NCBI GenBank assembly: GCA_021848825.1
Contig: JAJZTQ010000001.1
Span: 236,115 to 300,114 of the forward strand
Direction: 5' to 3'
DNA: 64,000 nt
Source of the DNA: Pseudomonadota bacterium
GTDB taxonomy: Bacteria > Pseudomonadota > Gammaproteobacteria > Burkholderiales > JABEVD01
The notes beneath the pieces are model-generated. The model did no database searches. It was given only the letters and a program-made list of their open reading frames with translations, and was not told the origin of the DNA. This document shows positions 35,186 through 52,365 of this stretch, piece by piece. The translations under genes and the position numbers were made by a program. How positions within the stretch are numbered: the first letter of the stretch is position 1; each line of letters opens with the position of its first letter.

Positions 35186-36118
35186 ATGAGTGACGATTCC
35201 CAGCGCCCGATTGTCATAAAGCGGATCAAGAAGGGCGATGGCGGTCATCATGGCGGGGCATGGAAGATCGCCTATGCCGATTTCGTCACCGCGATGATGG
35301 CTTTCTTCCTGCTGATGTGGCTCCTGGGTTCGACGACGGAGGGCGATCTGAAAGGCATCGCCCAATACTTCAAGACCCCGCTCAAGGTGGCGCTTTTCGG
35401 CGGAAAGGGAAGCGGCGACAGCGCCAGCATCATCAAGGGGGGCGGTCAGGATCTCACCCGGTCAACCGGCCAGGTCAAGCGCGCAGACTCCCAGGTCAAG
35501 GAAAAGAAAATCAACCTGATGGATGCCAAGGCCGTGCTCGCCCATGAAGAAGCGAAGAAGCTCGCAGCGCTCAAGAGCCAGCTCGAGAAAGCCATAGACT
35601 CCGACCCCGAGATGAGCAAGTTCAAGAACCAGCTTCTCATCGACATCACCAGCGAAGGGCTCAGAATCCAGATCGTCGACGACAAGAACAGGCCGATGTT
35701 CGCGATGGGCAGCACGGTGCTCCAGCCCTATGCCAGGGCCATCCTCGACGAAATCGGAAAAACCTTGAACAGCGTTCCTAACAAGATCAGTCTTTCAGGC
35801 CATACCGATGCCACTCCCTATTCAGGAGGAGGAAGAAACTACAGCAACTGGGAACTCTCCGCAGACAGGGCGAATGCTTCGAGGCGGGAGCTGATCAGGG
35901 GAGGAATGGATGGGGACAAGGTGCTGCGCGTGGTGGGACTCGCTTCAGCCGTGCCTATCGACAGAGCCAACCCGTATAACCCCATCAACAGGAGAATCAG
36001 CATCATCGTCATGAACAAGAAGACCGAAGACGCCATCACCCAGGACGAAGGGGTGGTCAATGTCAACAACAAGGCGAATGTGACGAAGGAAACCGTAACC
36101 CCGGCGCCAAAGAAATAG
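35186..36118 (+). CDS. motB: Flagellar motor stator protein MotB
   Basis: A 310-residue stator subunit. The single N-terminal helix WKIAYADFVTAMMAFFLLMWLLG contains Asp32, the proton carrier at the same position as in E. coli. A plug and linker with a basic region follow, then a C-terminal OmpA-like peptidoglycan-binding domain (ISLSGHTDATPY, NWELSADRANASRREL, RRISIIV; about 175-285). The tail carries a repetitive Asn-Lys-Thr-rich end. Its stop abuts the convergent def gene with no gap, so termination must occur inside coding sequence. Confidence 0.96.
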   Translation: MSDDSQRPIVIKRIKKGDGGHHGGAWKIAYADFVTAMMAFFLLMWLLGSTTEGDLKGIAQYFKTPLKVALFGGKGSGDSASIIKGGGQDLTRSTGQVKRADSQVKEKKINLMDAKAVLAHEEAKKLAALKSQLEKAIDSDPEMSKFKNQLLIDITSEGLRIQIVDDKNRPMFAMGSTVLQPYARAILDEIGKTLNSVPNKISLSGHTDATPYSGGGRNYSNWELSADRANASRRELIRGGMDGDKVLRVVGLASAVPIDRANPYNPINRRISIIVMNKKTEDAITQDEGVVNVNNKANVTKETVTPAPKK

Positions 36119-36652
36119 CTATTCGTCAGGAAGGCGCTTTTCCGGAAAGAGCGCACTGCTGTAGCCGAAATTCCTGAGATCCCTGATCCGCATCGGGTAA
36201 AGCACGCCGAAGAGGTGATCGCACTCGTGCTGCACCACTCTTGCATGGAATCCCTCCACATCCTTCACGATCTCCCTGCCATAAATATCGAATCCGCTGT
36301 AATGGAGCTTCACGTATCTCGGGACGAGCCCCCTCATTCCGGGGATGCTGAGACAGCCTTCCCAGTCCTCCTTCATTTCGTCGCCTGTCGGGGCCAGAAC
36401 CGGATTGATCAAGACGGTGAGCGGAATCGTCTCCACATCGGGATAACGCGGATTGGCGTTCACTTCGAAAACCACGACCTGCAGGTCAACGCCTATCTGG
36501 GGTGCTGCAAGTCCTGCTCCATCCAGTGCCTTCATGGTTTCGATCATGTTGCTCACGAGCTCGTGGAGTTCAGGTGTGTCGAAGGCTTCTATGGGCCTGG
36601 CTTTCCTCAAAAGCCTCGGGTCGCCCATCTTCAGCACGGTTTCAATCGCCAT
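36119..36652 (-). CDS. def: Peptide deformylase
   Basis: A 177-residue metalloenzyme that removes the formyl group from new proteins. The three motifs are intact: [10 protein letters not shown] (45-54), EGCLSIP with metal ligand Cys100 (98-104), and QHECDHL with His142, Glu143 and His146. The length is normal. It is not next to fmt as often seen, but is the last gene of the smc-zipA-ligA-galU-hpt operon, overlapping the upstream phosphorylase by 11 bases. Confidence 0.96.
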   Translation of the reverse strand: MAIETVLKMGDPRLLRKARPIEAFDTPELHELVSNMIETMKALDGAGLAAPQIGVDLQVVVFEVNANPRYPDVETIPLTVLINPVLAPTGDEMKEDWEGCLSIPGMRGLVPRYVKLHYSGFDIYGREIVKDVEGFHARVVQHECDHLFGVLYPMRIRDLRNFGYSSALFPEKRLPDE

Positions 36653-37388
36653 AGTGTTCCACCAGGTTTTCTAGGATGACCCGAACATCTGCCATGGCAG
36701 CCTTCAGCACACCGCTGACTTCTTCGAGCCTGACGCCATGCTCGCTGCTTCCTCTTCCGGCAGCATAATTCGCCACCACTGCGATCGCAGCATAGCAGAG
36801 CCCGGCTTCCCTCGCCAGGATCGCTTCCGGCATGCCGGTCATCCCGACCATGTCCGCGCCGTCCCGCTCCATCCTGTTGATTTCAGCCGCCGTCTCCAGC
36901 CTCGGCCCCTGGGTCGCGGCATAGACGCCGCCCTGGATCACCTTCTTTCCGCAGGCTTGCGCAGATCGGATGCACGCCTGCCTGAGCGTTTCGCAATAGG
37001 GTTCGGTGAAATCGGTATGGGTCACCGGCTTGTCCCTGGTGTCGAAAAAAGTCGACTGGCGGCCATGCGTGTAATCGATGAGCTGTTCCGGAATGGCAAG
37101 GCTTCCGGGGGTGAAATCGCTCCTGATTCCGCCGACGGAGGCAACCGACAACACATGATCGACATGCTGCGAACCCAGCGCCCAGATGTTCGCCCTGTAA
37201 TTCACCTCATGCGGCGGAATGGTGTGAGCATACCCGTGACGTGCGAGAAAAATGACCTCATGCGCCCCTATCATGCCGAATGTCAGCGCGCCCGAAGGTT
37301 CCCCGTAAGGCGTGCGCATGACGAGCCGCCTCGTCACTTCCATGTTGACGAGCTGGGTCAGCCCGGACCCGCCGATGATAGCCAGCAT
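36642..37388 (-). CDS. S-methyl-5'-thioinosine/thioadenosine phosphorylase
   Basis: A 248-residue purine-nucleoside phosphorylase of the MTAP/PNP family. [11 protein letters not shown] is the phosphate-binding start, [14 protein letters not shown] and [25 protein letters not shown] are family blocks, and [40 protein letters not shown] is the active-site region. It resembles the Pseudomonas methylthioinosine phosphorylase type. I choose ATG 37388, five bases from a strong GGAGGA; ATG 37391 directly before it is possible. It overlaps hpt, and methylthioinosine breakdown yields hypoxanthine, the substrate of Hpt, so the pair forms a salvage unit. Confidence 0.85.
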   Translation of the reverse strand: MLAIIGGSGLTQLVNMEVTRRLVMRTPYGEPSGALTFGMIGAHEVIFLARHGYAHTIPPHEVNYRANIWALGSQHVDHVLSVASVGGIRSDFTPGSLAIPEQLIDYTHGRQSTFFDTRDKPVTHTDFTEPYCETLRQACIRSAQACGKKVIQGGVYAATQGPRLETAAEINRMERDGADMVGMTGMPEAILAREAGLCYAAIAVVANYAAGRGSSEHGVRLEEVSGVLKAAMADVRVILENLVEHYGD

Positions 37389-37929
37389 CATTCCTCCTTC
37401 AGCGCATAGATGGCGGGCAGATTGCGCCATGCACCATGCACATCCATGCCGAACCCGAAAACATACCTGTCTGGCAAAGTCAGCCCGACGAAATCGGGTT
37501 CTATGGGCTTTTTCCTGCCTATCGCCTTGTCGCAGAATACGGCGCTGTAGAAGGCAGCAGCCCCTTCATTCATGATCCTTTGCTGGATCGCCGCCATGGT
37601 TTCACCCTCGTCAAGAATGTCGTCGAGGACCAGAATGACTCTTCCCCTGACATTCTCCCTGGGCACCACTTTCCAGTCGATCTTCCCGCCGCTTGTCCTG
37701 TGGCCGTAACGGCTGACATGGATGTAATCGAAATCGAGCGGAAAATCGAGCAGGGGCAGCAGTTTTCCCGTGAAAACAACTGCGCCGCCCATCACGCTCA
37801 ATACCAGCGGGTGGGCATCACGAAGCTTTGCGTTGATTTCTCCCGCGATTCGCTTCAATGCGCCCTCCACCGTTTCTTCCGAATGGACCAGCTCTGCACG
37901 GTCTAGAATTTCGAGCGCCTCTTTCGGAC

Positions 37930-37936
<7 letters not shown>
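37388..37936 (-). CDS. hpt: Hypoxanthine-guanine phosphoribosyltransferase
   Basis: A 182-residue type I phosphoribosyltransferase that converts hypoxanthine or guanine to IMP or GMP. The PRPP-binding motif [15 protein letters not shown] carries the adjacent acidic pair, [14 protein letters not shown] is the early loop, and [31 protein letters not shown] is the typical C-terminal purine-binding region. It sits between galU (7-base overlap) and the thionucleoside phosphorylase that should make its substrate. Confidence 0.92.
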
Positions 37937-41953
<4,017 letters not shown>

Positions 41954-41983
41954 ATCCACCTCATGAATGCCGGCCTTGCCGGA

Positions 41984-44900
41984 CTAGTTTGCCATTATAA
42001 CGCCGCTTTGCCTGGAGGCAGCCTCGACATCCACTGCGACGATGCGGGAAACGCCTTGTTCCTGCATCGTCACGCCGATCAATTGATTCGCCATTTCCAT
42101 GGTGATTTTATTGTGGCTGATGAAAAGAAATTGGGTGTTTTCCGCCATTTTCCTGACCATATCACAAAATCGCTCGGTATTGCTGTCGTCGAGCGGCGCG
42201 TCGACTTCGTCCAGCAGGCAGAAAGGAGCGGGATTGAGTTTGAAAAGCGAGAACACCAGTGAGATCGCCGTCAATGCCTTCTCGCCCCCCGAGAGCAGGC
42301 GGATGGAGGCATTCTTCTTGCCGGGAGGCTGCGCCTCTATTTCCATTCCGCAATCAATGATCTGTTCGCCGGTCAATACGAGCCTCGCTCTTCCACCCCC
42401 GAAAAGCTGGTTGAAGAGCTCGTTGAAATGCGCGTTGACCGTCTCGTAAGTCGACAAGAGCAGCGCTCTGGTTTCCCGGTCAATTCTCCTGATCGCATCC
42501 TCCAGGGTTTCACAGGCCTCCCTGAGATCCGAAGTCTGCAGATCGAGATATCCTTTTCTCTCGGTCGCCATTTTCAACTCGTCGAAGGCCGCGAGATTGA
42601 CCGCCCCCAGGCTTTCTATCTCGCCCGTGAGCTTCGTGATTCGGGCTGCAAGCTGTCGCTCCTCGGGCGCGTCCGGGAGCATGCCCAAGAGCACTTCCAG
42701 GTCGGCACCCGCTGCCCTCAATGAAGCATCGAACTGGTCGCCTGCGATCCTCGCCTCCTGCTCTCTGAGCATCACTTCGCTGATGCGGTCCTTCAGGGGT
42801 CCCATCTTCAACGCCGATTGATGCCTTTTTTCGTCAAGCTCCCTGAGTTCGGCTGACAGCGTATCGTTCCTTTTCCTTGCGCCAAGCAGCATTTCCTCGC
42901 GCTCGCTTCTCGCCAGAAGCGCCTGCTGCAGCCTTTGTTCGAGACCGAGGATGTCGATCGATGCGATTTCCTGCTGAATCGATTCCAGGCTCCTTGTCAC
43001 CTGCATCTTCTTCTTTTCGAGAAAACCCGTCCTGCTGGCGAGTTCAGCAATCTTCATGGCGCAGGATTTCTCCAGGAATTCGGCCTCCCGCTTCCTTACC
43101 GAAGCCTTCTGGAGCATGCCGTTTTTTTCCTCGTAGCGTCTTTCGGCATCAAGCAGTTCCTCTTTCATCCTGCCAAGATGCGCCTTTGCCGATTCGATCG
43201 CGTCATGCGAGAAAGCCCAGTTCCTTTCCGATTCCGACTTCCGCTCGTTCTCGGCATGAAGCTGGACATCGATTTCACCCAATTCTGATTCGATTCTGCG
43301 CGCCTCCCCTTTCAGGCGCTCGTTCGTTTCGGAAAGCCTGATGCGCTCGAGCTGCAGATCATGCCTCTCCTTCTCGATTTTCGAAATCATCGCCGACGAT
43401 TCCCTTGCCGCCTCTTCGAGCCGCGAAACCTCGAGCTGCGATGCCGTCAGGTTTTTCTTGGCCTCATCGAGCACAGCAACCGCCTCGCCTTCCGAAAGGA
43501 GCAGCCTTTCTATTTCCTTCTGCCGAAGAAGCACGCCCTGTGATCCCGATTCCTCGCCCTGGTAACGGATGCTGTGCTTCGTGACGAGATGGCCTTCCGG
43601 CGTCAGAAACGCTTCACCGCCTTCCAGCCTCGAGCGCATGGCAAGCGCTTCATCCAGATTCTCTGCGACATGGATGGACGAAAGCCATTCGGAAAGCGCA
43701 GCGCCGAAAGCGGAATCCTGCAGATCGAGAAGATGGAAAAGCGAATTCTCCGAAGGCATCTCCGATACTTCTCCGCTCTGCACAAAAACCGCACCGCCCG
43801 GCGGATTGCCACGAGGCGCTTCGACCAACAGGGCATTGACCCGCTCCTTCAGCACGGATTCGATGGCATTTTCCCAGCCTGCCCTGACCCTGATCGTCGA
43901 TTTCAGCGTCAAGAAATCGCCATGGCCTTCATGGCTAGCCCAGGATTTCAGATCTGACGCCACGCCTTCCTGGATTTCCTGCAGCGCTGAAAGGCGAGCC
44001 TTGATCCCGGCAAGATTCTTTTCCTCTTCATTGCGGCGCGTCGCCCCATCGACCATCCTCGCCCTTGCCGCTTCCAGCCGGCCCGTCAGGCCTGCGGACT
44101 CCAGCTTCGCTTTTTCCAGCTGCTTCACGACGTCGTCCAGGGATTTCGCGATCCTGGAAAGACCGTCTTCGTCAGGTTTCCCAAGACGCCTTGCGGCGTC
44201 GGCGAGCTTTTCGCGGCGCGCCTTGAATTGCTGCAGCGTTCTTTCGATGTGAGAGAGACCCGCCTGCCCGATCTTTCCTTCGTTCTCCGCTTCCGCATGG
44301 GCAAGTCTCGCCTCTTCATGCGCACGCCTCGATGCCTTCACTTTTTCGCCTGCCTCACGCCATTGCCGTTCGAGGAGCTCGTGTTCGATGCCGCATTGCG
44401 CCTTTTGCTTTCCCACGAGATCGACCTCGTTTTCGAGCGCCGTCTTTTCGGCCGAGGCCTGAGCAAGCTGGAATTCCAGCGAATCCCTTTCCTTTTTTTC
44501 GGATTCGGCCCGCTTTTCCAGGCTCGCTCGGCTGCCCCTCAAATGATCGATCTGCTGCTGCAAGGCGGAAACTTCGGCATTGGCCCGGTACATTTCACCC
44601 TGGATTTCCTGGAGCCTGCCGCCTGCGGCATCATGTGCTTCCCGCATCTCGACGAGAAGACGCTCGACATGCACGAGGTTCGCCTTTTCGGCTTCCATTT
44701 CGTTCTCCAGCCTTTCGGCTTCATCGAGGCATTTTCTTCTCGATTCGCCGGCCTGGACTTTTTTTCTGAGCCAGAGCAGATTCTGCGCGGTCTTGAAGGA
44801 GGACTGCAGTTCATGATAGCGCTTTGCCACGGCTGCCTGGGTCTCGAGGTGCGCCATCCTTTCCGCGATTTCGCCCAGGATGTCCTCGACCCGCTTAAGA

Positions 44901-45469
44901 TTTTCGCTCGTGGCCTTCAGGCGAAGTTCCGTTTCCCGCCTTCTTTCGCGGTATTTTGAAATGCCTGCCGCCTCCTCGAGAAACACCTTCAATTCATCCG
45001 GGTCGGCTTCGATGATCCTGGAAATCATGCCCTGTTCGATGATGGCGTAAGCCTGCCCGCCGAGCCCGGTACCGAGAAAGAGATCGGCAATATCCCTGCG
45101 CCTGACCTTGATGTTGTTGATGAAATAGGAAGATTCGCCGTCACGCTGAAGGACGCGCCTCACCGCGATCTCGCCATATTCAGACCATTGACCGGCCGCT
45201 CTGCCCAGGCTGTTGTCAAACACCAGTTCGACGGCTGCGCGGGCCACCGGCTTCCTGTTTCCTGAACCATTGAAAATGACGTCCTGCATCGATTTCCCGC
45301 GCAGTGCGGAAGCGCGCGATTCGCCGAGCACCCAGCGCAACGCATCGATGATGTTGGACTTGCCGCAGCCGTTCGGTCCGGCGATGCCGACGATCTGCCC
45401 GGGCGTGTGGATATTTGTCGAATCGACGAAGGACTTGAAGCCCGAGAGCTTGATCTGGGAAAGTCTCAT
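41984..45469 (-). CDS. smc: Chromosome segregation protein SMC
   Basis: A 1161-residue condensin ATPase. Walker A GPNGCGKS is at 31-38 and the Q-loop is in [21 protein letters not shown]. Long coiled-coil arms flank the hinge (about 480-620, with GRAPPGG-like loop [10 protein letters not shown]). The signature [19 protein letters not shown] and Walker [20 protein letters not shown] are at the C-terminus. SMC is the Gram-positive and betaproteobacterial type, not MukB. It is divergent from queF with overlapping promoter sequence; ScpA and ScpB are not in the window. Confidence 0.97.
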   Translation of the reverse strand: MRLSQIKLSGFKSFVDSTNIHTPGQIVGIAGPNGCGKSNIIDALRWVLGESRASALRGKSMQDVIFNGSGNRKPVARAAVELVFDNSLGRAAGQWSEYGEIAVRRVLQRDGESSYFINNIKVRRRDIADLFLGTGLGGQAYAIIEQGMISRIIEADPDELKVFLEEAAGISKYRERRRETELRLKATSENLKRVEDILGEIAERMAHLETQAAVAKRYHELQSSFKTAQNLLWLRKKVQAGESRRKCLDEAERLENEMEAEKANLVHVERLLVEMREAHDAAGGRLQEIQGEMYRANAEVSALQQQIDHLRGSRASLEKRAESEKKERDSLEFQLAQASAEKTALENEVDLVGKQKAQCGIEHELLERQWREAGEKVKASRRAHEEARLAHAEAENEGKIGQAGLSHIERTLQQFKARREKLADAARRLGKPDEDGLSRIAKSLDDVVKQLEKAKLESAGLTGRLEAARARMVDGATRRNEEEKNLAGIKARLSALQEIQEGVASDLKSWASHEGHGDFLTLKSTIRVRAGWENAIESVLKERVNALLVEAPRGNPPGGAVFVQSGEVSEMPSENSLFHLLDLQDSAFGAALSEWLSSIHVAENLDEALAMRSRLEGGEAFLTPEGHLVTKHSIRYQGEESGSQGVLLRQKEIERLLLSEGEAVAVLDEAKKNLTASQLEVSRLEEAARESSAMISKIEKERHDLQLERIRLSETNERLKGEARRIESELGEIDVQLHAENERKSESERNWAFSHDAIESAKAHLGRMKEELLDAERRYEEKNGMLQKASVRKREAEFLEKSCAMKIAELASRTGFLEKKKMQVTRSLESIQQEIASIDILGLEQRLQQALLARSEREEMLLGARKRNDTLSAELRELDEKRHQSALKMGPLKDRISEVMLREQEARIAGDQFDASLRAAGADLEVLLGMLPDAPEERQLAARITKLTGEIESLGAVNLAAFDELKMATERKGYLDLQTSDLREACETLEDAIRRIDRETRALLLSTYETVNAHFNELFNQLFGGGRARLVLTGEQIIDCGMEIEAQPPGKKNASIRLLSGGEKALTAISLVFSLFKLNPAPFCLLDEVDAPLDDSNTERFCDMVRKMAENTQFLFISHNKITMEMANQLIGVTMQEQGVSRIVAVDVEAASRQSGVIMAN

Positions 45470-45483
45470 TCAGGGTAAAACGT

Positions 45484-45489
45484 TATAAT
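45484..45489 (+). promoter_or_regulatory. -10 box for queF
   Basis: TATAAT in the 50-base gap between the smc and queF starts. No good -35 at the right distance. Start near 45496, leaving a leader of about 24 bases, too short for a preQ1 riboswitch. On the other strand the same bases offer TATTAT toward smc. Confidence 0.45.
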
Positions 45490-45519
45490 ACGCATTTGAA
45501 ATTATCGAAAGGCTTGAAG

Positions 45520-45918
45520 ATGGCACTGGAATCATTCCCCAATCCGAATCCTGAACGCGATTACCATATCCACATGGAAATCCCCGAATTCACCTGTCTC
45601 TGCCCCAAGACGGGCCAGCCCGACTTCGCCACGCTTTATCTCGATTATATTCCCGACAGCCATTGCGTCGAACTCAAGAGCCTCAAATTATATATCGTCT
45701 CATACCGCAACAAGGGGGCTTTTCATGAAGCGGTCACCAACCAGATCCTGAACGATCTCGTCGCGCTGACGCATCCCCGTTTCATGCGTCTGACCGCAAA
45801 ATTCTACGTGCGCGGCGGCATTTTCACAAACGTCGTGGCGGAACACAGGAAACCAGGCTGGGAACCCGCGCCGCTTGTCGATCTCGCGCGCTTCGAACCG
45901 CAATCGAATACGCGCTAG
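45520..45918 (+). CDS. queF: NADPH-dependent 7-cyano-7-deazaguanine reductase QueF
   Basis: A 132-residue unimodular QueF that reduces preQ0 to preQ1 for queuosine in t[23 protein letters not shown] holds the catalytic Cys28 and Asp35. The NADPH motif [14 protein letters not shown] is at 51-64, and SHC plus the FHEA glutamate complete the site. I use ATG 45520 with AAGG upstream; TTG 45496 is the longest alternative. It is close to B. subtilis-type QueF rather than the bimodular E. coli form. It ends convergent with an EamA transporter, overlapping by 4 bases. Confidence 0.94.
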   Translation: MALESFPNPNPERDYHIHMEIPEFTCLCPKTGQPDFATLYLDYIPDSHCVELKSLKLYIVSYRNKGAFHEAVTNQILNDLVALTHPRFMRLTAKFYVRGGIFTNVVAEHRKPGWEPAPLVDLARFEPQSNTR

Positions 45919-46775
45919 CTTTTTTCCATCTTCCCGGAAAAAAGGCTCGCAGCGACGATCAATGCCCCGCCTATCCATTCCTGCAGGGTCATGACTTCTC
46001 CCGCAATAAGATAGGAAGAGAAGGCTGCGACGACGAGTTCGAAAAGCAGGATGACGATGGCCCTGTTCGCGGGCGCATGGCTCAATCCGTATTGCATCAC
46101 CATGTTGACGGCAAAAATCGCAACGCCCATGATCGCAAGCATCAGGAGCATCGTGAAGGAAAATGCCGTCCTGACCGGATGGAAAAAGGCGAAGGCGAGC
46201 CCTGCCAATACCACCCCTGCGGAAACGCTGGCCGCCCTCGCCTCGACGCTGCACGCTTTCGCCTCTTTCGACAAGACATTCGACAATGCGAACATGAATC
46301 CTGCACCGAGCCCGAGCCACTCGGCTTGGCCTTTCGGGAAGATTCCTGACGGGCTCCAGAGCATGGTCATGGCCCCAGTCACGGCGCAGAGGATCAGGAT
46401 GTAGCCGTAAAAAGTGAGCTTCTCCCCGAGGATCACCCTCGAGAGCAGGACCGTCCAGAAAGGCGCAAGATAGAAAAGCAGAAGCACCCTCATGATCTCG
46501 CCCTGTATCGTCGCCATCACGTAGCCGAAATTGCAAAGCCCTGCCGAGAGTCCTATGCCCGCGAGCATCCAGGAGAATTTCTGGCAAACGATCCTTCTTC
46601 CGAAAAAAACGAGTCCGAAAACGAGCGCAGCGGCATAACTCAGGGTCAGGGAAATCAATCCGGGCATGCCGAGCATGGCAAGCGCGCGGTAGGGATACCA
46701 GAACAGCCCCCACACCGTTGCCCCGGTCAGGAGCGAAATCACCGGAATTTGTTTGGATAAGCTCTGCCGGAACAT
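45915..46775 (-). CDS. EamA/DMT-family transporter
   Basis: A 286-residue membrane protein with about ten hydrophobic helices in two EamA repeats (residues 10-140 and 155-280). The repeat ends [24 protein letters not shown] and [25 protein letters not shown] are the usual LGE...W-x-G pattern. The family exports metabolites or amino acids; the substrate is unknown. It is convergent with queF and divergent from dapC; the dapC promoter lies within its first codons. Confidence 0.85.
   Translation of the reverse strand: MFRQSLSKQIPVISLLTGATVWGLFWYPYRALAMLGMPGLISLTLSYAAALVFGLVFFGRRIVCQKFSWMLAGIGLSAGLCNFGYVMATIQGEIMRVLLLFYLAPFWTVLLSRVILGEKLTFYGYILILCAVTGAMTMLWSPSGIFPKGQAEWLGLGAGFMFALSNVLSKEAKACSVEARAASVSAGVVLAGLAFAFFHPVRTAFSFTMLLMLAIMGVAIFAVNMVMQYGLSHAPANRAIVILLFELVVAAFSSYLIAGEVMTLQEWIGGALIVAASLFSGKMEKS
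45917..45947. repeat. Near-perfect inverted repeat between queF and the EamA gene
   Basis: AGC-TTTTTTCC at 45917-45927 is the complement of GGAAAAAAGGCT at 45936-45947, apart from one bulged base, with an eight-base loop. It overlaps both convergent stop codons. A bidirectional terminator is plausible, although the T run is in the stem rather than after it. Confidence 0.45.
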
Positions 46776-46781
46776 TATAAT
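46753..46781 (+). promoter_or_regulatory. Promoter of the dap cluster
   Basis: TTGGAT (46753-46758), a 17-base spacer and TATAAT (46776-46781). Start near 46788, fourteen bases before the dapC ATG. It is one of the best sigma-70 promoters in the window; its -35 lies within the first codons of the divergent EamA gene. Confidence 0.7.
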
Positions 46782-46801
46782 CAGCTATTTTGAGTGTCCG
46801 C

Positions 46802-47998
46802 ATGAATCACGATCTCGATCGACTTCAGCCCTATCCCTTCCAGCGCCTGGCTGCCCTCTTCAGGGAACTGGCGCCAAACAGCGCATATTCCAGGATCAGG
46901 CTATCCATAGGCGAACCGCAGCACGAAACGCCGATGTTCATCCGCGAAGCGCTGACGCAGAATCTTGGCGGGCTTTCCCATTATCCCACAACATTGGGAA
47001 GCGATGCGCTGAGATCGGCCATCTCGAAATGGATAGAACGAAGATACGGCGTGGCGCTCGATCAACAAACCCAGATCATCCCGGTCAACGGCAGCCGGGA
47101 AGCCCTTTTTTCCTTTGCCCATGCTGCCATAGACAGAACTCGCGAATCGCCCGTCGTGGCGTGCCCCAACCCCTTCTACCAGATATACGAGGGCGCGGCT
47201 TTTCTTGCAGGTGCTGCGCCGCATTTTCTGAACACAAGCCCGGAAAACGGATACGCTTTCGATTTTTCGGGGGTCCCCGAGTCTGTCTGGAAAAACACCC
47301 AGCTCCTCTACCTCTGCTCGCCGGGCAACCCGACAGGCCATGTCATGAGCATGGCGGAATGGAAACAAGCATTCCAGCTTTCGGACGAATACGGCTTCGT
47401 CATCGCTTCCGACGAATGCTATTCCGAAATCTATTTCGACGAGTCGAATCCTCCCCTCGGCGCGCTCGAAGTCTCGAAAATGCTGGGCAGGACGAATTTC
47501 AGGAATCTCGTGGTGTTCAGCAGCCTCTCGAAGCGATCGAATGTCCCCGGCCTGCGCTCGGGATTCGTGGCAGGCGACCAGGCCATCCTGGAAAAATATC
47601 TGCTCTACCGAACCTATCACGGCTGCGCCATGAATCCCGCCGTGCAGAGCGCGAGCATCGCAGCCTGGGAAGACGAAGCCCATGTCGTGGAGAACAGGAA
47701 GCTCTACAGGGAAAAATTCGAATCGGTTCTGCCGGTGTTGAGCGGGAAAATGGAAGTCCAGATGCCGGATGCGGGATTCTATCTGTGGGCAAAAACCCCT
47801 GTCAGCGATACCTTGTTCGCAAGCCTGCTCTATCGGGATTATAATGTTCTCGTTCTGCCGGGAAGCTACCTCGGTCGCGAATGGAACGGATTGAACCCTG
47901 GCAGCGGCTTCGTCAGGATCGCCCTGGTTGCGTCGCCGGAAGAATGCATCGAAGCTGCCGAAAGGATCGGCAAACTATGTTCCAGCCTTAAGGATTAG
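46802..47998 (+). CDS. dapC: N-succinyldiaminopimelate aminotransferase
   Basis: A 398-residue class I/II PLP aminotransferase in the succinylase branch of lysine and diaminopimelate synthesis. [14 protein letters not shown] is the start block, [12 protein letters not shown] and [14 protein letters not shown] bind cofactor and substrate, [19 protein letters not shown] holds the PLP lysine, and a C-terminal Arg lies in [10 protein letters not shown] use ATG 46802; TTG 46790 is unlikely. The function is supported by dapD immediately after it (4-base gap) and dapE downstream. Confidence 0.93.
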   Translation: MNHDLDRLQPYPFQRLAALFRELAPNSAYSRIRLSIGEPQHETPMFIREALTQNLGGLSHYPTTLGSDALRSAISKWIERRYGVALDQQTQIIPVNGSREALFSFAHAAIDRTRESPVVACPNPFYQIYEGAAFLAGAAPHFLNTSPENGYAFDFSGVPESVWKNTQLLYLCSPGNPTGHVMSMAEWKQAFQLSDEYGFVIASDECYSEIYFDESNPPLGALEVSKMLGRTNFRNLVVFSSLSKRSNVPGLRSGFVAGDQAILEKYLLYRTYHGCAMNPAVQSASIAAWEDEAHVVENRKLYREKFESVLPVLSGKMEVQMPDAGFYLWAKTPVSDTLFASLLYRDYNVLVLPGSYLGREWNGLNPGSGFVRIALVASPEECIEAAERIGKLCSSLKD

Positions 47999-48002
47999 AA
48001 TA

Positions 48003-48824
48003 ATGCATGAACTCCAGCCAATCATAGATGAAGCTTTTGAAATCAGGGCGGAAATCACTCCGCGCAATGTCGATCCCAAGCTGAAGGAGGCTATCCAGGA
48101 AGTGCTTCACCTGCTCGACAGCGGGAAGCTCAGGGTGGCCGAAAAAACCGGCGGCGACTGGGTCACCCACCAGTGGATCAAGAAAGCCGTGCTGCTTTCT
48201 TTCAGGATCGAAGACAACAGCTTCATCAAGGGAGGCTATACCAACTATTACGACAAGGTTCCCTCCAAGTTCGCCGATTACAATTCAAAGGATTTCAGGG
48301 ATGGCGGATTCAGGGTCGTTCCGCCTGCTGCTGTCAGGAAGGGCTCCTTCATCGCGAAAAACGCGGTTCTGATGCCTTCCTATGTCAATATCGGCGCCTA
48401 TGTCGACGAAGGCACGATGGTCGATACCTGGGCGACGGTCGGTTCCTGCGCACAGATAGGCAAGAATGTGCATCTCTCCGGCGGAGTGGGGATAGGCGGC
48501 GTGCTCGAACCGGTACAGGCCAATCCCACCATCATCGAGGACAACTGCTTCATCGGCGCGAGATCCGAAATCGTCGAAGGCGTGATCGTCGGGGAGGGAG
48601 CCGTGATTTCCATGGGCGTCTATATCGGGCAAAGTACCAAGATCTTCAACAGGGAAACAGGTGAAATCACATATGGGCGCATCCCTGCAGGCGCTGTCGT
48701 CGTTTCAGGAAGTCTGCCCTCCAGCGACGGAAAATACAGCCTGTACTGCGCAGTGATCGTCAAACAGGTCGATGCCAAGACGCGCGCCAAGACCAGCATC
48801 AATGAGCTGCTGAGAGGGATCTGA
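48003..48824 (+). CDS. dapD: Tetrahydrodipicolinate N-succinyltransferase
   Basis: A 273-residue left-handed beta-helix transferase that adds succinyl from succinyl-CoA to tetrahydrodipicolinate. The N-terminal domain includes [10 protein letters not shown] and [17 protein letters not shown]. Hexapeptide repeats run about 110-240, with [31 protein letters not shown]. The C-terminus is the usual [23 protein letters not shown]. It comes between dapC and a pilU-like gene. Confidence 0.96.
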   Translation: MHELQPIIDEAFEIRAEITPRNVDPKLKEAIQEVLHLLDSGKLRVAEKTGGDWVTHQWIKKAVLLSFRIEDNSFIKGGYTNYYDKVPSKFADYNSKDFRDGGFRVVPPAAVRKGSFIAKNAVLMPSYVNIGAYVDEGTMVDTWATVGSCAQIGKNVHLSGGVGIGGVLEPVQANPTIIEDNCFIGARSEIVEGVIVGEGAVISMGVYIGQSTKIFNRETGEITYGRIPAGAVVVSGSLPSSDGKYSLYCAVIVKQVDAKTRAKTSINELLRGI

Positions 48825-48829
48825 AATAC

Positions 48830-49966
48830 ATGATCCTTGACCCGCTGTTCAAGCTGATGGTGGAAAAGGAAGCCTCCGACCTCTATTTCTCGGCGGGGGC
48901 GCCGATCCAGATCAAGATCAGCGGGGTGACGCGTCCTGTCAACAATCAGATCCTCGATCCGGAGAAAGTCAGGACCTTCGCGTATGGCCTGATGAGCGAG
49001 CGGCAGATCAGGACTTTCGAATCGGAATGGGAAGTCAATTTCGCCTACTATCTCGAGGAATCAGGGACCTTCAGGATCAACGTCTTTTTCCAGCGCGGCA
49101 GCCTTGCCATGGTCATCCGCTACATCAGGGAACGCATCCAGGACATCGAAACCCTGAAGCTCCCTGAAGTGCTCAAGGAGCTGATCATGGGAAAACGCGG
49201 CCTGGTCCTGGTCGTGGGCGCGGCCGGCGAAGGCAAGTCGACCACGCTCGCCTCCATGATCGAATACCGCAACGAGCGCTCGACAGGGCACATTCTGACC
49301 ATAGAAGACCCGATCGAGTACCGATTCACCCACAAGAAATCGATCATCAACCAGCGCGAAATCGGGACAGACACAAAATCGTATTCCAATGCCCTCGTGA
49401 ACGCCATGAGGGAAGCGCCCGATGTCGTCATGATAGGCGAAATCGTGGACCAGGAAACGCTGAAGCATACCCTGCTTTTTTCGCAGGCGGGCCATCTCTG
49501 CCTTTCGACCCTGCATGCCAACAACAGCTATCATGCGCTCAACAGGATCATCACCTTCTTTCCCTACGAAGCGAGATCCAGCCTGCTTTCCGATCTTTCC
49601 ATCAGCCTGAAATGCGTCATCTCGCAAAGGCTCGTTCCGGGCGTGAATGGCAGACTGGTTCCTGCCGTGGAGATACTGCCCAATACCAAGCATATCTCGG
49701 AACTCATCAAGCAGGGAGAGATCGACAAGATCAAGGAAGCCATGGACCAGAGCCTGGCTACAGGCTGTCAGACTTTCGAGCAATCGCTCTACGCGCTCTA
49801 CAAGTCTGGGCAGATCAGTTACGAAGATGCAATGAACCACTCCGACTCCCCGAGCAACCTCTCTTCCCTCATCGAATATGCCGAGCATGCAGGACAGGTC
49901 GGCATCGAGGAAGCCAGGAGGACCGGCTCTTTCAACAATTTCCAAATCGGACATTCCGAAGAATAA
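48830..49966 (+). CDS. pilU: PilU-like type IV pilus retraction ATPase
   Basis: A 378-residue ATPase of the PilT/PilU family, accessory motor of pilus retraction. The N-terminal PAS-like domain (1-100) is followed by Walker A GAAGEGKST (130-138). HILTIEDPIEY is the Asp box, GHLCLSTLHANN holds the His box, and the tail ISYEDAMNHSDSPSNL is PilU-like. The Walker B segment reads MIGEIVDQETL where PilT and PilU usually have GE(I/M)R-x-x-ET, so the conserved Arg is Val. Five bases after dapD and two before yffB, it is embedded in the dap cluster, away from other pilus genes. Confidence 0.88.
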   Translation: MILDPLFKLMVEKEASDLYFSAGAPIQIKISGVTRPVNNQILDPEKVRTFAYGLMSERQIRTFESEWEVNFAYYLEESGTFRINVFFQRGSLAMVIRYIRERIQDIETLKLPEVLKELIMGKRGLVLVVGAAGEGKSTTLASMIEYRNERSTGHILTIEDPIEYRFTHKKSIINQREIGTDTKSYSNALVNAMREAPDVVMIGEIVDQETLKHTLLFSQAGHLCLSTLHANNSYHALNRIITFFPYEARSSLLSDLSISLKCVISQRLVPGVNGRLVPAVEILPNTKHISELIKQGEIDKIKEAMDQSLATGCQTFEQSLYALYKSGQISYEDAMNHSDSPSNLSSLIEYAEHAGQVGIEEARRTGSFNNFQIGHSEE

Positions 49967-49968
49967 GC

Positions 49969-52326
<2,358 letters not shown>

Positions 52327-52365
52327 ACCGTATTCACTGCTTTACTTTGAATTGAAAGGGAAGCC

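Noticed and set aside
36079..36141. Terminator between motB and def (GCGCC ... GGCGC TTTT)
   Set aside because: The stem encloses about 24 bases and both arms are coding; too weak to list as a terminator.
45470..45519. preQ1 riboswitch upstream of queF
   Set aside because: Only about 24 bases lie between the predicted transcription start and ATG, and no H-type pseudoknot-like pattern is seen.
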